Shown piece by piece: positions 1 to 8,577 of a stretch of 14,336 bases of DNA (position 1 is its first letter; each line of letters begins with the position of its first letter). The stretch lies in contig JAEOTJ010000298.1 of NCBI GenBank assembly GCA_016839905.1, positions 1-14,336 on the forward strand, given 5' to 3'. The notes under the pieces are model-generated. The model had not been told where the DNA came from. It saw only the letters and a list, made by a program, of their open reading frames with translations, and did not search any database. The translations under genes were made by a program, and so were the position numbers. Source of the stretch: Promethearchaeota archaeon. GTDB taxonomy: Archaea > Asgardarchaeota > Lokiarchaeia > Sigynarchaeales > SOKP01.

Positions 1-1224
1 TTGACAAGTATAATTACCATCTCCAGGGGTGGCATCTCCATTGGTACCATCATCTACCATCTCTATAGTAGCAATAATTGTTTCATCTGGAAATTCTATA
101 TAAGCTGTAGCGTTAAAAATTCCAGAGCCATCGCTAATATTCGCAGTTATAGTTTGAATGTTTCCAGCTTCTAATACACCATCGCTTACTTGTATATCCG
201 TAATTGATGGAGGAATGATTTCTGCTATTGTAAACGTAGTTCCATTGTTTATAGCTTGTTCATTTTTGGCAAGACTATCATCTGTAGCATTGATATCTAC
301 ATAATAAACACCTTCAGCTGCTGCAGTTGAATCCCATTGACAAGTATAATTACCGTCTCCAGGGGTGGCATCTCCATTGGTACCATCATCTACCATCTCT
401 ATAGTAGCAATAATTGTTTCATCTGGAAATTCTATAAATGCGGTAACATTATGTATCCCGGATTGTGTATCAGAAACCATGGTATAAATCTCCTGTACGG
501 TTGAAACATTTAATCCAGTATATAATACCTGAATATTCGTAATGGAGGGTGCAATCTTATCTTGAAGCGTAAAGTTATCTCCATTATCTATACTCTGTAA
601 ATGTTGATTTATGCTATTGTCCGTGGCATTAATGTCTATGTAATAATCACCTTCATTTTCACCAGTCGAGTTCCATTGACATGTATAAAAACCGTCTCCA
701 GGGAAGGCATCTCCATTGGTACCATCATCAACCATCGGAATTGTGGCGATTATTACTTCATCTGGACTTTCTAGAAAAACTGTGGCGCTTAGGATTCCAG
801 AGGCATCAGAGATGTTTGCAATAATGCGTTGTGTGAGACCTAATTCTAATGGATCTTGACTCACTATTATATCTGTAATTGTGGGCGCAATCATATCTTG
901 AAGCCAAAAGGATTCTCCATTATCGATACCCTGTGAATGTTGATTTAAGCTATTGTCTGTGGCATTAATGTCAACGAAATATTCACCTAAAATTTCACCA
1001 GTCGAGTTCCATTGACATGAATAAATACCATCTCCAGGGAAGGCATCTGCATTAGTACCATCATCAACCATCGGTATTGTAGCGTATATGACTTCATCTG
1101 GACTTTCTAGATAAACTATGGCGCTTAAAATTCCAGAGTTATCAATAATATTCGCAGTTATAGTTTGAATGTTTCCATATTCTAATGGTTTATCACTCAC
1201 TTGTATGTTTGTAATTGATGGAGG
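1..1224 (-). repeat. Four tandem Ig-like repeats, 112-113 codons each
   Basis: In coding order the units begin at 1224, 888, 552 and 213 (the last cut by the window edge), with periods of 336, 336 and 339 nt. Each starts with a P-S/T-I-T motif and carries VDDGTN, then GDA, then GDG and Y-x-C-Q-W, then DINATD and a closing NNG or DNG. The Asp/Gly cluster looks like a calcium-binding loop, which is inference. The third and fourth units are nearly identical at DNA level around their shared motif (positions 1-100 against 337-436), showing recent duplication or gene conversion. The domains probably form an extended stalk. Confidence 0.85.
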
Positions 1225-3681
1225 ATTACTATCAGATAGGCTAATAGCGAAAATACTCGCATGAGTTAAATTTGCTGTTAATTTGCCCGACCCATCGTCA
1301 GCTAATGGAATTTGTTCCCAATCCCAAACAGACAATGATTCATTGAAAAACCAGAGTTCGAAATTATCATCGTTAAATTGAGTATATTCAATTGTCAGAT
1401 TAATGGGAAAGTTTACATTTGTAGTGTCGTTTACCATTATATCGAAATAAAACTCTTCCTTATCTAAAGGCACGTCTGTGGGATTATCAGGAAATCCTGC
1501 AAAGAAAAATTCTGTATCACTAGTAACTTCTACTCCCGCAGTTATATCATACTCCGTTTCTAAAGTATATGCATCCCATGAAATGCTGTGTGAACCTGTT
1601 GAGAGTATAGTCATATTTTTATAAAACATTATGATTGTTTCTAAATGAGTTATTTGACCTGAACTATTACCTCTTATATACTTACAAGTTCCATCAGGGA
1701 AAAATTCAATGAAGAAAGATTCACCCGTGGAAGAGTTTGAGAGTTTAAACCATAAATCTCCATAGTCTACTGTATCATACCAAGGGATCTCAGGAAGGTT
1801 CGCTTCCCAAATTCCTCCTAAACCGACTGCCTTGGTGCCATCTGGGACTATTATGGGCATTGGACCACCTGTAGGTGAACTTGCAGAAAACGTTATAAAA
1901 GGCATTTTTTCACTTGCATATCCAATTATTACACTCTGTTCAATTAACATCCATTCTTGAGTAGTAAAGTTCCAAACATATTTATCAGCTAGAATTTCCT
2001 GAACTGGAATACTATATACGACCATGTTCAAGGTTGAATTTTTAATATCAACAATTTCAAATTTCGTTTCATTAAGATCCATTCCGTAATATATGTTATC
2101 TCCAACATCTACATTCCAAACGATTTCATCAAACGGATTAAAATCAAATATTCTCGTGTAATTATATGTAGCACCTGTAGGATACTTACCGCCCATAGTC
2201 GTATTAAGCTCACCATATTTTAAGGTACCATTATCATAATAAACCATCCTTACATACTCGGAACTTGCAGTATTTAATAATTCAATAATGCTATTATCAG
2301 CCTCATACGTAATGGTAATCTGTGGTGTCATTGTCCCCGTGAATGCCATGACGTCATCCACTAATAAATTAGCAACCCATTCCAATAATAAACCATTTGT
2401 CCCATTAACGGGGATAAATGGATTTAACATCAACATGGTCATCTCCGTACTATTAATATAAAAATCACCTACCCCAGATAATGTGAAATTTACCCCCGAA
2501 TAATGTATGGGCTCTGCTTCGTATAATGGTATGATTTTATTAAATGTTGTATTATACTCCATTGCTAGCATTTGTACAGTCCAATGAGTTGTTCCAGGTG
2601 GAGCCATCACATTTGTATCTGACCAAAATCCCATCGTCGTTATGTTATAAATTAAATCCATGCTCATTGTCGGTACTCCCCCAATAGATTGATCTAATTT
2701 CCAGCCAATTAAAGTCTCACTATCAAAATTCCAATAAGTTTCATCATTAGGTGAATCAGGGGTTGGAATGAAAGGTGTCTTAACAACCTCTCTTGATGGA
2801 GTCATTGAGATTATTGTATTGAGTAAATCTGTTAAAACTTCTTCACTATAAAGAATCGTAAGATGATCTTCCAATGCATAATCGAAATTAACACAGTCCA
2901 CATCATCAATGTAAACATCATCGTGTTCCCCAACTATTATATCCAACCATCCCCAGTATGTACTATATGTTATATCTGAATAGGTTAGATCGTCTGATAC
3001 ACTATATGGTGTTATTCCACCGTTAGTATCATCATTAAGTACAGGCAATAATGTGGAATATGCAGGATCCATGTCTTCACATTGAGCATTCATCCCCCAA
3101 AACCACGCACCTGCTGATCCATGATTTGGTGTTGCTAACATGGCTTGATGTTCTATAATCATTCCATTTGCTCGTAATTCTGGATAATGAAATTTAATTA
3201 AAGAACGAACCACTAATCCTCCCATTGAATGTGATATGAAGTGCAAGCGATTGTGGATAACTCCTTCGCTTTTAAGTCTAATTAGATAATTCTTTAATCT
3301 TTCTGCTACTTCTATAATGTGCGTGTCATCATAGACTCCATTAAATTCAGGTGCATCTGTGTTGTCATCATAATAATCTATAGGAATCATGTTTTCACTA
3401 CCATAATAAGCTATAAATGATGGATCAGCACGTATATCATCAAAGTCTAAAGAATCACACCAATAACCATGAACCAAAATTGCGGATATATCTTCTGTGA
3501 CTACATCAGATTCGTATATATTGGATCTAGTTGTATTTAAAGGTTGTTCCTGATTAGATATTAATAGAGATCCTGAAGTAAAAAGAAGTATTCCAAAAAA
3601 TGTTATTAGTATACTTATACTTTTAAATTTTATTTTTCTTCTTCCCTTCTCTTTTTTCTTTATTTTTTTATAATTTATCAT
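1..3681 (-). CDS. Secreted lipase-like alpha/beta hydrolase with Ig-like repeats (3' end outside window)
   Basis: I translated this frame by hand from the ATG at 3681 to base 1 and saw no stop in 1227 codons, so the C-terminus lies outside the window. The protein opens with a Lys/Arg-rich segment and a hydrophobic stretch at about residues 20-45 (signal peptide or anchor). A lipase-like alpha/beta-hydrolase follows to about residue 290: an oxyanion-hole-like VHGYWCDSLDF, the nucleophile elbow SHSMGG with Ser152, an Asp-rich GEHDDVYIDDVD and a late His in LEDHL, which together fit a Ser-Asp-His triad. Residues about 293-813 form a large region I do not recognise, rich in Asn-X-Ser/Thr sequons and ending in a beta-rich stretch typical of archaeal surface proteins. 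Four Ig-like repeats begin at about residue 820. The hydrolase half is closely paralogous to the gene at 3971-6037, which lacks the middle region. Probable role: extracellular, surface-held esterase or lipase; the substrate cannot be inferred. Confidence 0.85.
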   Translation of the reverse strand, partial: MINYKKIKKKEKGRRKIKFKSISILITFFGILLFTSGSLLISNQEQPLNTTRSNIYESDVVTEDISAILVHGYWCDSLDFDDIRADPSFIAYYGSENMIPIDYYDDNTDAPEFNGVYDDTHIIEVAERLKNYLIRLKSEGVIHNRLHFISHSMGGLVVRSLIKFHYPELRANGMIIEHQAMLATPNHGSAGAWFWGMNAQCEDMDPAYSTLLPVLNDDTNGGITPYSVSDDLTYSDITYSTYWGWLDIIVGEHDDVYIDDVDCVNFDYALEDHLTILYSEEVLTDLLNTIISMTPSREVVKTPFIPTPDSPNDETYWNFDSETLIGWKLDQSIGGVPTMSMDLIYNITTMGFWSDTNVMAPPGTTHWTVQMLAMEYNTTFNKIIPLYEAEPIHYSGVNFTLSGVGDFYINSTEMTMLMLNPFIPVNGTNGLLLEWVANLLVDDVMAFTGTMTPQITITYEADNSIIELLNTASSEYVRMVYYDNGTLKYGELNTTMGGKYPTGATYNYTRIFDFNPFDEIVWNVDVGDNIYYGMDLNETKFEIVDIKNSTLNMVVYSIPVQEILADKYVWNFTTQEWMLIEQSVIIGYASEKMPFITFSASSPTGGPMPIIVPDGTKAVGLGGIWEANLPEIPWYDTVDYGDLWFKLSNSSTGESFFIEFFPDGTCKYIRGNSSGQITHLETIIMFYKNMTILSTGSHSISWDAYTLETEYDITAGVEVTSDTEFFFAGFPDNPTDVPLDKEEFYFDIMVNDTTNVNFPINLTIEYTQFNDDNFELWFFNESLSVWDWEQIPLADDGSGKLTANLTHASIFAISLSDSNPPSITNIQVSDKPLEYGNIQTITANIIDNSGILSAIVYLESPDEVIYATIPMVDDGTNADAFPGDGIYSCQWNSTGEILGEYFVDINATDNSLNQHSQGIDNGESFWLQDMIAPTITDIIVSQDPLELGLTQRIIANISDASGILSATVFLESPDEVIIATIPMVDDGTNGDAFPGDGFYTCQWNSTGENEGDYYIDINATDNSINQHLQSIDNGDNFTLQDKIAPSITNIQVLYTGLNVSTVQEIYTMVSDTQSGIHNVTAFIEFPDETIIATIEMVDDGTNGDATPGDGNYTCQWDSTAAAEGVYYVDINATDDSLAKNEQAINNGTTFTIAEIIPPSITDIQVSDGVLEAGNIQTITANISDGSGIFNATAYIEFPDETIIATIEMVDDGTNGDATPGDGNYTCQ
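2831..2910 (-). repeat. 80-nt block identical to 5193-5272 in the neighbouring paralogue
   Basis: These 80 bases, encoding the region around the putative catalytic His of the hydrolase, are identical base for base to 5193-5272, including silent positions. Flanking sequence stays very similar with scattered differences. This supports recent tandem duplication or gene conversion between the two lipase-like genes. Confidence 0.85.
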
Positions 3682-3970
3682 TTTTTTATTATTCCATTTA
3701 TTTTTTTTTTATAGTAGATTATATTTATTCATCGTATCAAATATATATAATTTATTTTGATTTATTTAGAAGATTTTAATTTTTTTTATTTAATTAAATT
3801 TCTTCAAAGGGAAGCTGATATTAATCTTGTGGAATGACTAATTGATGAATTCAATTGATAAAAAAAGAAATTGGATTAAAAAAAAAAAAGATTTAAATAT
3901 ACGTGATTTAAAGCAAAAAGTCAATGAATTAATATAGTGGCTATTAAAAAAAAAAGAATTTTATATATAT
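3682..3970. other. AT-rich intergenic region between the tandem lipase genes
   Basis: No convincing coding sequence or structured RNA is visible. The part next to 3681 should hold the promoter of the leftward lipase gene. TATA-like minus-strand sequences occur near 3710 (CTACTATAAA) and 3740-3752 (TTATATATATTTG), but neither stands out. The other end holds the U-rich termination region of the 3971-6037 gene. Confidence 0.5.
3946..3955 (-). terminator. Poly-U termination signal after the 3971-6037 gene
   Basis: Ten A on the plus strand read as ten T on the minus strand, 16 nt past the TAA of the upstream gene. A second run of 12 lies at 3878-3889. Archaeal RNA polymerase commonly terminates at oligo-U without a hairpin. 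Runs of A and T are common in this AT-rich window, so confidence is moderate. Confidence 0.4.
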
Positions 3971-6037
3971 TTACCTTCCATTACGTTTTCTAAGTAAAAG
4001 TATCCCAGCTACCCCAATCCCCATAAAGGCTAAGATAAAGAGTCCCAAAGGACTATTGGGTGGTTCAGGTGGCGTTTTTCCATTATCACCCTCATCATCC
4101 TCATCCTCATCATCCTCAGCTTGAATAGTAAAATTATATACATTATCAACATTTCTTACATTTAGATTAGCGCTACTATCAACGATCCTAACGTCAAAAA
4201 AGTATGTTCCCTTTTTGGATAAACTAGAAACATTCCAGGTATTTGTGTAATTTCCGTCTCCCGATGTAGTATCCCCGTGAGTTTCGTCATCATATAATAA
4301 TATTGTTAAGAGAACTGTCTCATCAGGATTTTCAATATCTATAGAAACATTTGTTATACCAGTATCATCTGTGGCAACTATCTCAATTTTCAATAAATCA
4401 TTAAATGTCACATTACCACCATTAAGATCTATAATCTTTACATCATTTGCCTCTGGTAGATTAATTTCTGAGAGTGTAAATGTAGCCCCATTGTTTATAT
4501 CTTGTTCATTATTAGCAAGACTATCATCTGTAGCATTGATATCTACACGATAATAACCTTCAGCTGCAGCAGTTGAATCCCATTGACATGTATAAATATT
4601 ATCTCCGGATGAGGCATCACCATTCGTACCATCATCTACCATTCCTATCGTGGCAATTATTGTTTCATCTGGAAATTCTATATAAGCTGTAGCGCTCAAA
4701 ACTCCAGAGCTATCTATAATATTCGCAGTTATAGTTTGCATGTTTCCAATCTCTAATGGATCATCACTTACTTGTATATTCGTAATTGATGGAGGATCGG
4801 TGTCAGGTGGGGGAGAAGTTTGGAGTGTAAATGTAGCCCCATTGTTTATATCTTGTTCATTATTGGCAAGACTATCATCTATAGCATTGATATCTACACG
4901 ATAATAACCTTCAGCTGCAGCAGTTGAATCCCATTGACATGTATAAATATTATCTCCGGATGAGGCATCACCATTCGTACCATCATCTACCATTCCTATT
5001 GTGGCAATTATTGTTTCAACTGGAAATTCTATATAAGCTGTAGCGCTCAAAACTCCAGAGTAATCTATACTATTCGCATTTATAGTTTGCATGTTTCCAA
5101 TCTCTAATGGATCATCACTTACTTGTATATTCGTAATTGATGGAGGATCGGTTTCTCCAGGTCGGGGAATTTGAAGTTGAGCCAATAAATCCGTTAAAAC
5201 TTCTTCACTATAAAGAATCGTAAGATGATCTTCCAATGCATAATCGAAATTAACACAGTCCACATCATCAATATAAACATCATCGTGTTCCCCAACTATT
5301 ATATCCAACCATCCCCAATATGTACTATATTGAATATCTGAATATGTTAAATGTGTATCTGATACACTATATGGTGTAATTCCACCGTAAGTCTCATCAT
5401 TTAGTACGGGCAATAAAGTGGAAAAGCCAGGATCCATGTCTTCACATTGAGCATTCATCCCCCAATAATACGCACCTATTGATCCATGATTCGGTGTCGC
5501 TAACATACCAACATGGTCTATTGTCATTCCATTGGCTTTTAATTCTGGATAATGCCATTTTATTAAGGAACGAGTTACTAGTCCTCCCATTGAATGTGCT
5601 ACGATATCTAAATGACTGTTTAAAACTCCTTCACTTTTAAGTCTAATTAGATAATCACATACTTTATCTGCTACGTCTATAATGTGCGTGTCATCATAGA
5701 CGCCATCAAATTCAGGTGCATCTGTGTTGTCATCATAATAATCTACACAAACCATATTTTCACTACCATAATAAGCTATAAATGATGGATCCGCACGTAT
5801 ATCATCAAAGTCTAAAGAATCACACCAATAACCGTGAATACAAACCAAAGTTAGATCTTCTGCTGAGTTGTCAATGTTGGATATAGTAGTATTTGAAGGA
5901 TCCTGATTAGATACTAATAATATAGATCCTGAAGTAAAAAGTAGTATTCCAAAAAATGCTAGTAATATACTTATACTTATTAATATTGTTTTTCTTCTTC
6001 CTTTCTCTCTTTTCTTTATTCTTTTATTATTTTTCAT
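3971..6037 (-). CDS. Secreted lipase-like alpha/beta hydrolase with Ig-like repeats and C-terminal membrane anchor
   Basis: 688 residues from the ATG at 6037. An ATG three codons earlier (6046) is possible, but the paralogue at 3681 aligns with the later Met, and its own sequence upstream meets a stop. Layout, numbered from the 6046 Met: basic segment 5-19, hydrophobic signal/anchor 20-45, alpha/beta-hydrolase about 65-290 (IHGYWCDSLDF; nucleophile Ser152 in AHSMGG; candidate acid Asp255 or Asp256; candidate His274 in LEDHL), Ig-like repeats at about 301-417, 418-530 and a divergent third at 531-642, acidic linker 643-656, proline linker, transmembrane helix about 666-686, and terminal RKRNGR. 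The ending resembles archaeal tripartite C-terminal sorting or anchor signals, so the enzyme is probably displayed outside the cell. By family it is an esterase or lipase; the substrate is unknown. It lies in tandem with the larger paralogue at 1-3681. Confidence 0.9.
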   Translation of the reverse strand: MKNNKRIKKREKGRRKTILISISILLAFFGILLFTSGSILLVSNQDPSNTTISNIDNSAEDLTLVCIHGYWCDSLDFDDIRADPSFIAYYGSENMVCVDYYDDNTDAPEFDGVYDDTHIIDVADKVCDYLIRLKSEGVLNSHLDIVAHSMGGLVTRSLIKWHYPELKANGMTIDHVGMLATPNHGSIGAYYWGMNAQCEDMDPGFSTLLPVLNDETYGGITPYSVSDTHLTYSDIQYSTYWGWLDIIVGEHDDVYIDDVDCVNFDYALEDHLTILYSEEVLTDLLAQLQIPRPGETDPPSITNIQVSDDPLEIGNMQTINANSIDYSGVLSATAYIEFPVETIIATIGMVDDGTNGDASSGDNIYTCQWDSTAAAEGYYRVDINAIDDSLANNEQDINNGATFTLQTSPPPDTDPPSITNIQVSDDPLEIGNMQTITANIIDSSGVLSATAYIEFPDETIIATIGMVDDGTNGDASSGDNIYTCQWDSTAAAEGYYRVDINATDDSLANNEQDINNGATFTLSEINLPEANDVKIIDLNGGNVTFNDLLKIEIVATDDTGITNVSIDIENPDETVLLTILLYDDETHGDTTSGDGNYTNTWNVSSLSKKGTYFFDVRIVDSSANLNVRNVDNVYNFTIQAEDDEDEDDEGDNGKTPPEPPNSPLGLFILAFMGIGVAGILLLRKRNGR
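4121..5146 (-). repeat. Three Ig-like repeats in the lipase C-terminal half
   Basis: Units in coding order are 5146-4796, 4795-4457 and a divergent 4456-4121. The first two are nearly identical at DNA level with a 351-nt offset. Their protein differences include NSIDYS against NIIDSS, FPVET against FPDET, and NAIDD against NATDD. The third keeps the fold pattern (DDETHGDTTSGDGNYT) but little direct identity. The same repeat family occurs at 1-1224. Confidence 0.85.
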
Positions 6038-6046
6038 ATATACCAT

Positions 6047-6508
6047 TTATTTTTTTTTTAAAAAAAATTAATTGTAATAAATATACCTTTAACATGTATA
6101 TATATTTTATATAATTATTTACAATATTTCATATTTTTTTATCAAATTCAAAACTATGAAGTCAAGAAAAATTAATTGAATATTTTATATAATCAGACAC
6201 AATTTGAATTCGTTAAAATTAAAATATTAATTAATTTTTCAAACACCATTGAAAGAGAGAATTATTGGTAATCAAATGAGTGTAAATCATTGATAGAATT
6301 TAATAGTAATAATGCATATATTTAGAATATAGGTTTAATGCTTTAATAGTTGCCTCTTTCATTGGATTAAGGGCAGTATTTAACCAAAACCTTTACGAGC
6401 AAGTACAGACGAGATTTGTAGTGTAATATTTGTTTATTCCTTTCCTAGATCTAACAAAGATTAATATACTTACTTATACTATATATGAATTAATCAAAAT
6501 CATTTTAA
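6047..6508. other. 462-nt intergenic region between divergent surface-protein genes
   Basis: No open reading frame of note. The left part is very AT-rich and should carry the promoter of the leftward lipase gene (TATA-like stretches about 6085-6115). A less AT-rich patch lies at about 6348-6422, roughly 40% GC, preceded by an inverted repeat: TGAAAGAG at 6250-6257 and CTCTTTCA at 6355-6362. I see no tRNA fold or T-loop consensus. The right end holds the promoter of the 6518 gene. Confidence 0.5.
6474..6480 (+). promoter_or_regulatory. TATA box and leader for the 6518 gene
   Basis: TTATACT sits 38 nt before the ATG at 6518. With usual archaeal spacing, transcription would begin near 6500 and give a leader of about 17 nt. 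That leader contains AAGTGA at 6507-6512, a partial match to the archaeal Shine-Dalgarno AGGTGA, 5 nt before the ATG. The same TATA core occurs twice at 11344-11376. Confidence 0.45.
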
Positions 6509-6517
6509 GTGATAAAA

Positions 6518-7909
6518 ATGTCAAAAAGAAAAAAAGAAATATTAATGCTATTCTCTCTCATTTTATTAAATATTGGAATCTTTAGTAGGGCTTCTATAGC
6601 CGATTTGTCTAATGTGCCTAGAACAAGTAATACTGGTGTTATGGAAAATGTTATTATAGACGGAGTTATTAATGAAGATGAATGGTCTGATGCAGATTGG
6701 AATATCGAATTTTACTTAGATCTTGACAATAGTGGTGCTAATGTTGATGGATATAATTATATGTATCTTGGAGAGGATGAAATTAACTTTTATGTAGCTC
6801 TTGATCTCTGTGGTGATCAATCTAATGATGAAACAGGAGAATGGATTGGTTTATGGATAAATACAATGAATAGAGATTTCGGTAATAAAACTGAATGGGC
6901 ACCTTATATAGATGATGGTGCAGAAACATTAATACATGATGTAGAGCATAATAAAACTTGGCTATACTTTAAGAATGATACATATATCGCAGGAAATCTT
7001 TATAAATATATCAATGGGAATGAGGAAATAAATGCGATAATCGGTTCTGCTCCTGGTGATTATATAAATACCCGTGGTTTAGCTCTTTGGGACATGATAT
7101 CAGAGCAAATTGGATCTGATTACTCTTATAGAATTGACTTTTCCATAAATATGACAAAATGGTTTGATGTATTTCCTCATTTATATCTTCCTATGATAAA
7201 GAATATGACATTTGATTTTGAAGCTCAATGTAATACAACTATAACGGAGCAAAAGATAGTTTTTTGGTATGATAATGGAACTATGAATGTTAACGATCCT
7301 GATCAAGTTAAACCTCTTGGCACGGGCACGGGACTAGATAACAGATTATATGACTATGGATTAGGAAATATTACCGATGATGATTTAATTCAATTTTCCA
7401 TAATTGCGAATCATAGCTCATCATTTACAACTGAAGTAAATTGGATAAGGTTTGATGTTACATTAAATAAAACTAATGTCCCAGGAGTAGTAGGATATCC
7501 ATACTCTTCAATTAAAAATTATAATATTGATTGGAGTTTTGGAATTAGTTCTAATAACAACTCCGCCCATCGAATGTTCGAATTCTCCATCCCAAAGAGT
7601 GAGCTTGAACACTATGATTCCAATGAAGATCTTGGTATTTTAATTAGTGGTTATGGAACGGCGACCTTTGAAGGTACAAATCTTTGGTGTTATTCAAAAG
7701 TTACAAATTATATGTGGTATCAAAATAGTTCAATGTATTTATATTACAATATGAAAGGGTGTGAAGTAATCACTACTACTGATGACGATGACGATGATAA
7801 TAACGATAAAGATGCAGTAGTAGTTCAAATTCCAGGATATGAAATAGGGTTGATAATTGGAATGATTTGCTTGATTTCAGTATTAATAATTAAAAATCGA
7901 AAGATTTAA
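6518..7909 (+). CDS. Surface-anchored protein with CBM9/DOMON-like N-terminal domain
   Basis: 463 residues. I chose the ATG at 6518 because the GTG at 6509, in the same frame, lies inside the Shine-Dalgarno-like AAGTGA (6507-6512). A basic segment and hydrophobic signal peptide span about residues 3-28. From about residue 45 the motif IDGVINEDEWSDA, then alternating strands with Y-L-G-E-D-E and FYVALDL, resembles carbohydrate-binding CBM9/DOMON-like domains of secreted proteins. Several Asn-X-Ser/Thr sequons are present. The C-terminus has a TTT then Asp/Asn-rich linker, IPGYE, a transmembrane helix and terminal KNRKI: a tripartite sorting/anchor signal like the lipase next door but with a different lead motif. 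It has no recognisable catalytic domain and may bind glycans or cofactors outside the cell; that role is inference. It is divergent from the lipase genes. Confidence 0.8.
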   Translation: MSKRKKEILMLFSLILLNIGIFSRASIADLSNVPRTSNTGVMENVIIDGVINEDEWSDADWNIEFYLDLDNSGANVDGYNYMYLGEDEINFYVALDLCGDQSNDETGEWIGLWINTMNRDFGNKTEWAPYIDDGAETLIHDVEHNKTWLYFKNDTYIAGNLYKYINGNEEINAIIGSAPGDYINTRGLALWDMISEQIGSDYSYRIDFSINMTKWFDVFPHLYLPMIKNMTFDFEAQCNTTITEQKIVFWYDNGTMNVNDPDQVKPLGTGTGLDNRLYDYGLGNITDDDLIQFSIIANHSSSFTTEVNWIRFDVTLNKTNVPGVVGYPYSSIKNYNIDWSFGISSNNNSAHRMFEFSIPKSELEHYDSNEDLGILISGYGTATFEGTNLWCYSKVTNYMWYQNSSMYLYYNMKGCEVITTTDDDDDDNNDKDAVVVQIPGYEIGLIIGMICLISVLIIKNRKI

Positions 7910-7935
7910 TTAAATATTATTAAATTATTTTATAT

Positions 7936-7953
7936 CTTTTCTTTCTTTTTTTT
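7936..7953 (+). terminator. Pyrimidine/U-rich terminator after the surface protein gene
   Basis: An almost unbroken T run with a few C begins 27 nt after the stop at 7909, in the short gap before the convergent gene ending at 8002. It fits hairpin-free archaeal termination. No strong stem is visible. Confidence 0.45.
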
Positions 7954-8001
7954 AATTCCATAAAAGTATTTTTTCTATTATAGGAAAAAGGGAATCAGAA
8001 T

Positions 8002-8577
8002 TTATATATAATACTTTTTGTATAAGTCATAATAGATTTTTAAAACTAAGAAATAGTGAATTAGAATACAAAAAATTAAACCTAAATTTATGAATACAAA
8101 TGCATTAAATAAGCCTAACAAAAAAGAATAGCTCGTGGAGTTAATCAGCATTCTTTTATTTTTAAATTTGAACCAAAAATGTATGTGATATAAAGAAAAA
8201 ATAATGGATGATAAAAAAATGGCTAATAATTCGTCTATTTCATTAGCAAAAATACCAACAAGATAATATCTAAAGATTAATTCTTCCATTACTATTGTAA
8301 TTGGAAAATAAAAAATTAACACGGACTTTTTTTTATTAATTAAAGCGTCAATAACATCATGTTTCTTAATGATGTTAAAACTCTCTTGATTATAACCATG
8401 AAGTACCATGATTTTTCCTATGATATAAAGCATAAATAGGCCAAAAATTAAGACAAATAAAATAAATAGATCAAAATATCTAATCAGAAGAAATTGATTA
8501 TTTATACCAAAAAATATTGGTATAATTAATAGGACTACCGTTAGTATAATTAAATTTTCTTTTTTAAAAAAATTCAT
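8002..8577 (-). CDS. CPBP-family intramembrane metalloprotease homologue
   Basis: 191 residues with several hydrophobic segments (about 8-25, 29-58, 85-97, 104-130, 148-180). It carries the CPBP (CAAX protease and bacteriocin-processing, Rce1-like) motifs: EE-x3-R at Glu98, Glu99, Arg103; F-x3-H at Phe127-His131; and a later His174. These residues line the membrane active site in Rce1-type glutamate proteases. The usual Asn four residues after the last His is not evident (HYFLV), so activity is less certain than family membership. The start ATG overlaps the TGA of the upstream GTPase gene as ATGA, implying translational coupling. Rce1 cleaves prenylated small GTPases in eukaryotes, but the GTPase here contains no cysteine and so cannot be a prenylated CAAX substrate. 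The substrate is unknown. Confidence 0.8.
   Translation of the reverse strand: MNFFKKENLIILTVVLLIIPIFFGINNQFLLIRYFDLFILFVLIFGLFMLYIIGKIMVLHGYNQESFNIIKKHDVIDALINKKKSVLIFYFPITIVMEELIFRYYLVGIFANEIDELLAIFLSSIIFSLYHIHFWFKFKNKRMLINSTSYSFLLGLFNAFVFINLGLIFCILIHYFLVLKIYYDLYKKYYI

Noticed and set aside
1..1224. CRISPR-like or satellite repeats
   Set aside because: The period is 336-339 nt, in frame, and encodes a protein domain; there are no short repeats with unique spacers.
1..3681. Frameshift or pseudogene in the left lipase gene
   Set aside because: Reading through by hand from 3681 to 1 gave no stop codon, and domain order stays intact; it is only cut by the window edge.
4371..4553. Short plus-strand reading frame inside the lipase repeats
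   Set aside because: It lies opposite a well-supported repeat region and encodes no recognisable protein.
6340..6430. tRNA gene
   Set aside because: No cloverleaf and no T-loop consensus could be drawn from either strand.
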